Below, piece after piece: positions 49,401-64,000 of a stretch of 64,000 bases of DNA. Position 1 is the stretch's first letter. The number at the start of each line of letters is the position of its first letter. The stretch covers positions 251,662 to 315,661 of the forward strand of contig FN648370.1 of assembly GCA_000310025.1 (NCBI GenBank), given 5' to 3'. Under the pieces are notes generated by a model. The model worked only from the letters and a program-made list of their open reading frames with translations. It made no database searches and was not told where the DNA came from. Origin of the DNA: Ectocarpus siliculosus (taxonomy: Eukaryota; Sar; Phaeophyceae; Ectocarpales; Ectocarpaceae). Made by a program: the position numbers and the translations under genes.

Positions 49401-50690
49401 CTCTCTCCCTCTCTCCTGTTTCTCTCCTGTCTCTCTCTCTCTCTCTTCCTCTCTTGATATCAAGGAGCGTGATAGTCAGCGCTTGATTTTTTTTTTTCTG
49501 TTTCTCGGGGACCAAATATAATGAAAGGAAAGCACAGCAATAATAAAACACATTACCTACAGAAAGTGACCAAGACCACGTTGACGATGTGTACAGCGAG
49601 AGCTGTGACCGGCAGCCGTTAGTAACCGACCCAATCCCGGTTTGTTGCCTGCTTGATACAGTACTTGTACAGCAGTACTACAGCAGATGTGAAAATCCAA
49701 ATCTTCGTGGATCTGGTTTTGTTGATCAGCAGCCCACAAGACGCGGAACCCGGACTTTGGGGCGCTACTTGTAAGAACTCGAAACTTACTACAATAGGGC
49801 CGTTTCAAAAAAACGCGTGGAAGAATATGCATAGATAGCGTCATGACAGCCGAAGTGCATTAGATCCGAAGGCGGTTCACGCACCCGCTGGCCGTCCAGA
49901 GCAAGGTGCGGGCGACGACTTGTTCGTCCCGAACTGAAATTCTTCCCGAACGTTGCATACGTGGGGAAGAGTTCACCCCGCCGTTATCTTGCTCCTTTTT
50001 GTGGCATTCGATTCGGTACTCATGATGTCCTCAGCAGTGATGTATTAAACTGGGAAGTCGTTGCGTTGTAACTCTCCCGAGAAAATGGCAAATTGATGCA
50101 CAAACCTAAGCTTTCTGCGCTTCTTGAATCTTGGGCAAACCGAGTCGTGTATTCTAGTACTACACTATCTGTTTTTGAGAAGTTGGACTAAATCGTACAC
50201 CTAATTATTTCTACCTAAAACCACGTCGTGGATGCGAGGTCGGTCATACACTAGCTTGTGCGCTTGGGACCGCTATTCTGCGGGCATGCCGGCGGCTGGC
50301 TTCAACCCCTTCACAGTCCGAAATGCTCTCAGAACTTATTCTCAGGCGTTTATTTCTTCTTGGCTATTTCCAAGTTCGAAAAAAGTTACATATGCATAGC
50401 TAGCGCGCTTTGAATGTTCATCCCAAGTTGTGCCCCACGACTGCGTTTGTAGAAGCATGCATAGTTTAATCGGTACCAGTAGCTGTACTTCGGCGCCTAA
50501 ATATATGTACCTCAAGCCAAAAATAGCTCAAGTCGTTGACTACACGCACGTATCTACACACACGTATTCAAGTATCTGCAGCTGGCTGCCAAGAGTTGTG
50601 ATCGATATGACGGATAAAGCCATGCTCAAGAAAATAACCCTGCGGCAAAGAGTGAATTGATGGGACGTGCCGCGAAGACTACATCGAGTA
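46487..50690. other. Intergenic region, mostly non-coding
   Basis: No exon chain was found on either strand. It holds a poly-T run at 47757-47772, a pyrimidine-rich tract at 49322-49456 (listed separately) and several short A or T runs. It separates BET1 from the kinase gene; the kinase's first, ATG-bearing exon should be in its right part but I could not pick it out. Confidence 0.55.
49322..49456. repeat. CT-rich microsatellite-like tract
   Basis: About 130 bases of almost pure C and T, ending in a (CT)n run. On the minus strand this produces Glu/Arg-rich frames that are not genes. Confidence 0.9.
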
Positions 50691-50769
50691 CATGCGAGAA
50701 GTTCAATATGTTTTGAGTCGGATACCTCGATCACCCCCTTTTTTGCCATGCCGCGTTTCAAGCAGTGTC

Positions 50770-58752
<7,983 letters not shown>

Positions 58753-60423
58753 GTGCGTCAATGCGGTGTGTGTGTTGCTGACTGATTTGCTGTTCAAGAT
58801 TGGGGATGGCTTTCCCTTCACCGATGTTTTGCCGCTAGTTGCGCGCTTGCTGGGTTCAGGTCTACTCACTCGTGTGGACGGTGGGTAAATGTTGACACCA
58901 GGTGGTGTCGTTGCAAGAAACCCTCACTCGAAAGGGTCTCTTTCCATTGCCTAGATTCGATGTCTAGCGCACTACTGTTCCACTAACGTCTTCGGAAAAG
59001 TTGGCTGAGTGGTGTCTATTTAGCGTGGGGCTTCGCTTTCATCGTCCCCAAAAATGCCTTGTTGTGGATGCCGAAACGTACACCCGGGCGTGGTTCTTGT
59101 CATGAAGCCCGCTCGTATATACGTATGCCGTTTTGTTTCGTGCATCAAGGGTCGTATCGTCAAATGTACATCTCTTAATTTTCGTGCGAAGGATGAGACA
59201 TACAGCTCCCTCCAAGTGAAGAATGAACACGCGCTGTTTTGACAGAGGATTTTCTTTGCAACCGTTCTCGCGAACCATGGACTTGTTCTGAGTATTTGCT
59301 GGACCAAGAAATACCGAAGGGGCAACGCAGCTTGCCTCAGACTACCGTGCTGGTCCTCTAAGATGTCCTCGGTATCTTTTTGAAGGTGGTGTAGAGCACA
59401 GACGAGATGAAGATTTGCACACAACCATGCATACCTGTGTGCATGCAAGTATGCGTGCACTGATTCTTGTTGCATCCTTACGACGACGGTTTTGTCAAGA
59501 AGAAAGCGGTAAGCAATAACGATTCTTCGTTTTTAACTGAACCTACAAATACCGAACAAGCTTAAAACCAAAGTCCTTCAGAGTTCAGACCACCCGCCTT
59601 GTATGGGGACTACATATATCACTCTAAGGACACATCGCTCTGCGTCTGCCTGCTCCATTCTAGCGTCAGGTGACAGCTGTTGAAGCAAGCGAATCAGGCG
59701 CACGAGAGCAAGCAGCTGCAAGTGATTGTGGACCGAATTCTCCGACACCGCCCAACTCCCGTGGCTCCATGAGTCCCAGCCCGTGACACTACAGTTGTAC
59801 CGGCGCCCTAGAAGACGTTGATTTGTGACTTGTCGATCATACACTGCGCGGGTACATTTAGCCATCTTGCATACTAGTGTCAAAATGAACAAGGTGCAGC
59901 AGATCCCCGGACTGCTTTCCGCCGTTTTTGGTTGTATGTGGTTTCGAGAAGCATTATATCCATGTAATTCTATGTTCTTTAATTTGGTTCTTGTGGAGTT
60001 GTCCGTCGGTCGGCGCGTATCGTCCATCGCCCGAGACCTAGCTACGACGGTTTGATGAAACACGGACCCGTGGCCATTTTAGCGGGGAGAATTTTGTTCT
60101 TGAGGTTGCTCGGGAGGGCGTGTGCGAAGGAGTTTCTTACTAGGTATATAGGGGGCGCGATCGTTGACGTGTTGATTCTTTTCCGCGTAGTGTAAGACAT
60201 GACTGGAATGATCCGGTTATGGGTCACATGTATGGATCACTCGGTACGGACGAGAACACTCCGAGGTAAATCTAAACCGACGGCTCTATCGAAATCTATC
60301 GAAATCGAGAGCTACGGTTACGGCTACTCTCACAGGGCGATCAGCCGAGACGGCCTCAGCGTGTGGTATCCAGACACCTGATCGTAGATTGGGGATTAAT
60401 TAATCTGCACATTACGATAATCA
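58753..60423. other. Region between convergent genes
   Basis: It should contain the last kinase exon and the 3' UTRs. Candidate terminal exons in phase 0 follow acceptors near 58859 and 58954, but neither can be preferred. A 161-codon minus-strand frame at 59578-60063 has no recognisable motif or splice partner and is left uncalled. Confidence 0.5.
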
Positions 60424-63400
60424 CTATGCTTGGTCCTGGCCCTTTGGTGAGTGAATGCCTTTCGCCGATGGTGCCACCGGAAAAAACATGTCGAAAAGGT
60501 GCGATATGACATCCTCTCGCTGCAGGAGAGATTCGATTACAGCTCTCCGATCACTTGCGGTGAATTGCTGCCGGTTCAAACAGAGAAGAGCGTCGGGCAA
60601 GCTTCTTGTTAGGAACAGGGTACACGATTAGTCAGAGTTCTGATTGTAGTGCCTGCCGCTGCGTGACTGGTGATCACGCGTCCTCGAAACATTTGGCTTG
60701 ACGACAAGCGCGCAACGTTGTTAATCGGAGTTAGTCGTGTGTACCGAGAACCTGTCTGTTTTGTTCGCAAACCTCACTTGGAGTGTGGTCGTGGGTGGTG
60801 CGGCCCCTGGGGGCGACAAGGGAGCAACCCCCGCTGCTGCAGATGGTTTTCTTGGCAATGCCGTAGATCCATGCGGTCGCTGAGATGGCCCAGCGGACCG
60901 AGCGTGCAGCATACGAGCCTGCAGCTTCCTCTGCTCGATTTTTCGCCTCACATCCTGTGGTAGGGGTTGAACTCGCGTAAGCTTGAAAGTGGCAGTACTT
61001 CCCTTCCTCCGGAAGACCAGTGCTTATCGTCATGTTTTCTATCGTTAACTGTCCTCACCATACTTTCGATTTGGCGGCGGTCGATGAGTGGTTCTGGTGC
61101 TGCACCACATTCAAGGCGTACCAGCGACACCCAACGCCAGAGGCAGCGCGAAGTTTTGCTCACCTCTACACACTGCATGAAAAATTCTTCCATTTCGGAG
61201 CGTTCCACGGCATCCCGAGCTCTTATTGCTCGAACACGCATTGTTTCCCTCTGTTGTTTCACCAGGCTTTTCTCGAGAGTTCGTACTTTCTTCGCCAGGG
61301 CGTCCTCCTGGCTGAGTGCCTTGTCACGTGCTTGACGATCTGGTGCGGTTTTCCTGCACCACACCAAGTGAAAAAACGCTGCTAAACGCGTACCAGGTAC
61401 CATTGAACGAAAGCTGTATAGCCAAACACAGACACACTCCTTTTCGAAATGTTACCCGGACAGTCCAATGGTTCGGGTCAAAAAATGTGTGGGTTCTGTT
61501 GATGCAAAAATAAAACATTGTCCGCCCTTGGAATTTTTTCATGTCCATGACGCCGACGTAGAGCAGGTCATTGTGTCCACCCTAAAAAATTGACTAAATA
61601 GATGCATGTTTCGTCAGGCGCAAGGCAAACACAGTTTAATCTATTTATGTACACTACGAGACGCCCTGGTCGGTCTTCCTATAGATTTGCTTAATGGAAT
61701 TGGAGGCACTCACAAGTGATGTCGTTCCGCCTGGGCGGACGCCAGAAACCCCGGTGAACTCATCGAATGGTGAGTGCGGCGGACCCTATCAAGGCTCCCC
61801 ATGACCCCAGACAACACCGGTTGGCTGTGGCCGTTCTCTGCGATAGATGTACAGCTGCCGCTCAATTCGCCACCCACCACCCGCCGTTGATCTTGCTCAG
61901 CTTCCGCTCTCAGTCCCAGTTCTACGGGCAAACCACGGGTTGCAAAGTGTTGAGTAGTATCGTCGTGACGCTGTCAATCGTACTGCTGTACTCCATATTC
62001 GGAAATAGTAGCTCGAAAAAGAGTACTTACGCATGGATCCACAAGGAAGCTGTTAAAGTACTTGGTACAAGAAGGAGTTTTAATACATCGTTCGTGATAA
62101 ACTTTCTACTTTTCTCTGTCGTGCCTCCAGTGGCGAGGCTAGTCCTGGTCGCCAGAAACCGCGACAATGAACTAAAAGGAGAGAAACACGTTGAGGCAGA
62201 CATCAACGGCAAGAAACCCTTGAACGTCGTAATTCGACCCCTGCTCACCCGCTCTAAGAACTTTGTCCTGCTTTTTGCAGGCCTTCAGTTGCTGTGCCAG
62301 CCAATTGCGGTCATCCTCTGAAATCAAGCAAGCAAGCGGTGGGAAATGGTATGTTGCGGTAGGATAGCTGCGAACCGGGTGCTGTGCGTTTAGTACCGAT
62401 GGTTTCCCTGATACATAGCTTGCCCCCTGATGCGGTACACTTGAAGATCCACACGCGAATATACACCAAAACGGAAAGTGATGTTTGTACTGCTACGAAC
62501 ACAATCTTACGCGAGTGACAATACTGTGACGAACGCAATGCTGCGATCCACATTCTACGAGAGCACTCGTCATCTTGAGGGAGCTCAACACACATCACCC
62601 ACCAGACAACGCGACGATCACTCTTGTCAGATACCGTTCGCTCTACGGACAAAGAAAGGCGATTGGCATCACCCACCAAGTATTTCTAGCTTCCCCTTCA
62701 TGTATTTTAGATCCTTCTTCATCGCCGTGTTGAAGCTGTCGAGCCGCAGGGCTTCCTTGCGGTACCAGTCGCATTCGTCCTCGAGTTTTTGCACCTTGTC
62801 GTTTTTCTATGAATGAAACGTGGAAGGGTGCGGGACGAAACGATCGGGCACCGAACGTATTTTGTGGTGGATCTCGAGGAAGAGATTTCCCCCATATGAA
62901 CCGTAACCCTTTCCCAGCGATACGCCACTTGAGTGTGAAACCCTCATACCACGAGCGGAGCACACGCCTAATCCATTGAGGTTGTGTTTGATCCTACAGC
63001 AGGTCCACGCCTCCGACAGATCGGCGTACTTGTTGTGCGCATGTTTTCCCTATCCTTTGGTAGCTTCGCTCAAGTGCCTACAGTATCCATACGGTCTTGC
63101 CCCTGTATCTAAAGAGCCCCGATCCAGGGTCAACAAAGAACACATATGTGATACATTGCAAACAAACGTAGAAAACTGACGGCTAAACTCAACTGTTACC
63201 TCAAGATACATATACCTGGTTTTCAATACCAGCTCATGCAAAACATCAGGTACTACAGCACGTGTTTGAGAGCAAGCACAGAATGAACTTCATCAAGAGG
63301 TTTGTCAGGATTCGGGATTATCAAAAAGCCAACAACCACTCGGTGTTGAAAAGAACCCTATTTTCAGAGGAGGACTACAAAACTGGCCTGTACAGTACTA

Positions 63401-63997
63401 AAAAGATGTGTTGACTTCCCTACAAATGTATCGCCGATGTTTCACGCTCCGTCGGGAACAAAACTGCCGTGTATATATGGACGCAAGCCATGCCCAAGTT
63501 CGCAACAATTCTCCCTTTGAAAATGTCTCTGCTACAGCAGCTATGTAGGCTAACAAAAAGTGGTGCAATGAAACATTTCTCAGTCCAGTGTGAAGAACCG
63601 CATATGGCTACACGCACTAGGTGGCGGACTTGAATACATGGCACTGCGGAGCGCGGGATGCGGGGCGTAAATTCTCATTCACCTGTGGTCGCTACTATTA
63701 CCAGCATAGATTCTGCGATGAGAGTTCAGGGCTTGGTTCTGAATCGCCCACCTGGAGGACATTCTCTGCTTCGATCACGCGTTGACGGAGAGTCTGCAGC
63801 TCCTTCTGCACGGTGTACATGTGAGCTCTATACGCCGCGAGAAAGTCGCCCTCTTGCTTCGCCAACACTTGTGAGATTTTCTTGTTCAGCGACACCACAA
63901 CCCCTTGCAGACGGGAGTGTTCCTCGCGGACCCTGGTCATGGCTTCCGGCTCAGGGAGATCCCTGACCAGCGGTTCAGTCAAGAAAGTGTCCCCCAT
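60424..63997 (-). CDS. Coiled-coil protein, probably cilium-associated
   Basis: Exons 63997-63752, 62806-62677, 62317-62249, 61921-61714, 61353-61164, 60954-60778 and a terminal exon of about 60609-60424. All but the last junction agree in phase; there a small exon may be missing. The product is about 400 residues, rich in Glu, Lys, Gln and Arg with heptad character. Blocks that look conserved: LNKKISQVLAKQEGDFLAAY, YRAHMYTVQKELQTLR, ECDWYRKEALRLDSFN, DDRNWLAQQLKACKKQ, ERSEMEEFFMQCVEDVRRK and, at the end, TASDRRAVIESLLQREDV then FDMFFP. The style resembles coiled-coil proteins of axonemes and basal bodies, but I do not know the family name. A proline-rich linker (PLSPPGAAPPTTT) precedes the tail. 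The ATG at 63997 is three bases from the window edge, so this may be an internal exon and the gene may extend right. Confidence 0.78.
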
Positions 63998-64000
63998 TGC

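Noticed and set aside
49264-49551. Minus-strand frame rich in Arg/Glu
   Set aside because: Produced by the CT-rich tract; low complexity only.
59578-60063. 161-codon minus-strand ORF
   Set aside because: No motif, no splice partner, and it sits between two convergent genes where 3' UTRs are expected.

Overview
This is nuclear DNA from an intron-rich eukaryote. Conserved proteins are split into exons of 27 to about 620 nt. Introns of roughly 120 to 1,300 nt begin GT and end AG, and genes lie on both strands. There are no operons or ribosome-binding sites. The set of genes (cilium-type coiled-coil proteins, a formylglycine-generating enzyme, an LYR subunit of complex I, an SR-protein kinase and a BET1 SNARE) fits a flagellate-forming protist or alga. 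A stramenopile such as a brown alga is my best guess. This is inference from gene content and intron style; no marker gene settles it. All gene models were built by joining exons by eye on splice signals, reading phase and family resemblance.

Layout: 1-2338 (-) is the 5' part of a SUMF1-type formylglycine-generating enzyme that runs off the left edge. 2661-4696 (+) is a complete NDUFA6-type complex I subunit. 4697-6765 is non-coding, with a tandem repeat, a tRNA-like B box and a MITE-like inverted-repeat element. 6766-12098 (+) is a CAP/SCP-domain protein with 11 exons. 12442-17533 (+) is a CCDC96/CFAP184 axonemal coiled-coil protein with 12 exons. The two models are in phase with each other and may be one fused gene. 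19535-31909 (-) is a very large gene with leucine-rich repeats, two EF-hand-like segments and a long C-terminal region I cannot name; an assembly gap falls inside one of its exons.

35300-37995 (+) is a lysine-rich basic protein with a conserved C-terminal domain. 38866-39579 (-) is the C-terminal part of a FAM32A-like protein. 39.9-43.8 kb is repeat-rich intergenic DNA with a 482-bp terminal-inverted-repeat element and a long imperfect hairpin. 44500-46486 (+) is a BET1-type SNARE with a 225-codon antisense ORF inside its first intron. 50.7-58.8 kb (+) is an SRPK-type kinase with a spacer of about 690 residues inside the kinase fold. 60424-63997 (-) is a coiled-coil protein that looks cilium-associated and may continue past the right edge.

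The genes do not form a pathway. A loose theme is motility: CCDC96/CFAP184 and the 60-64 kb coiled-coil gene both look ciliary, and the CAP gene is adjoined to CCDC96. The others are ER (formylglycine enzyme), ER-Golgi (BET1), mitochondrial (NDUFA6) and splicing-related (SRPK) housekeeping functions.
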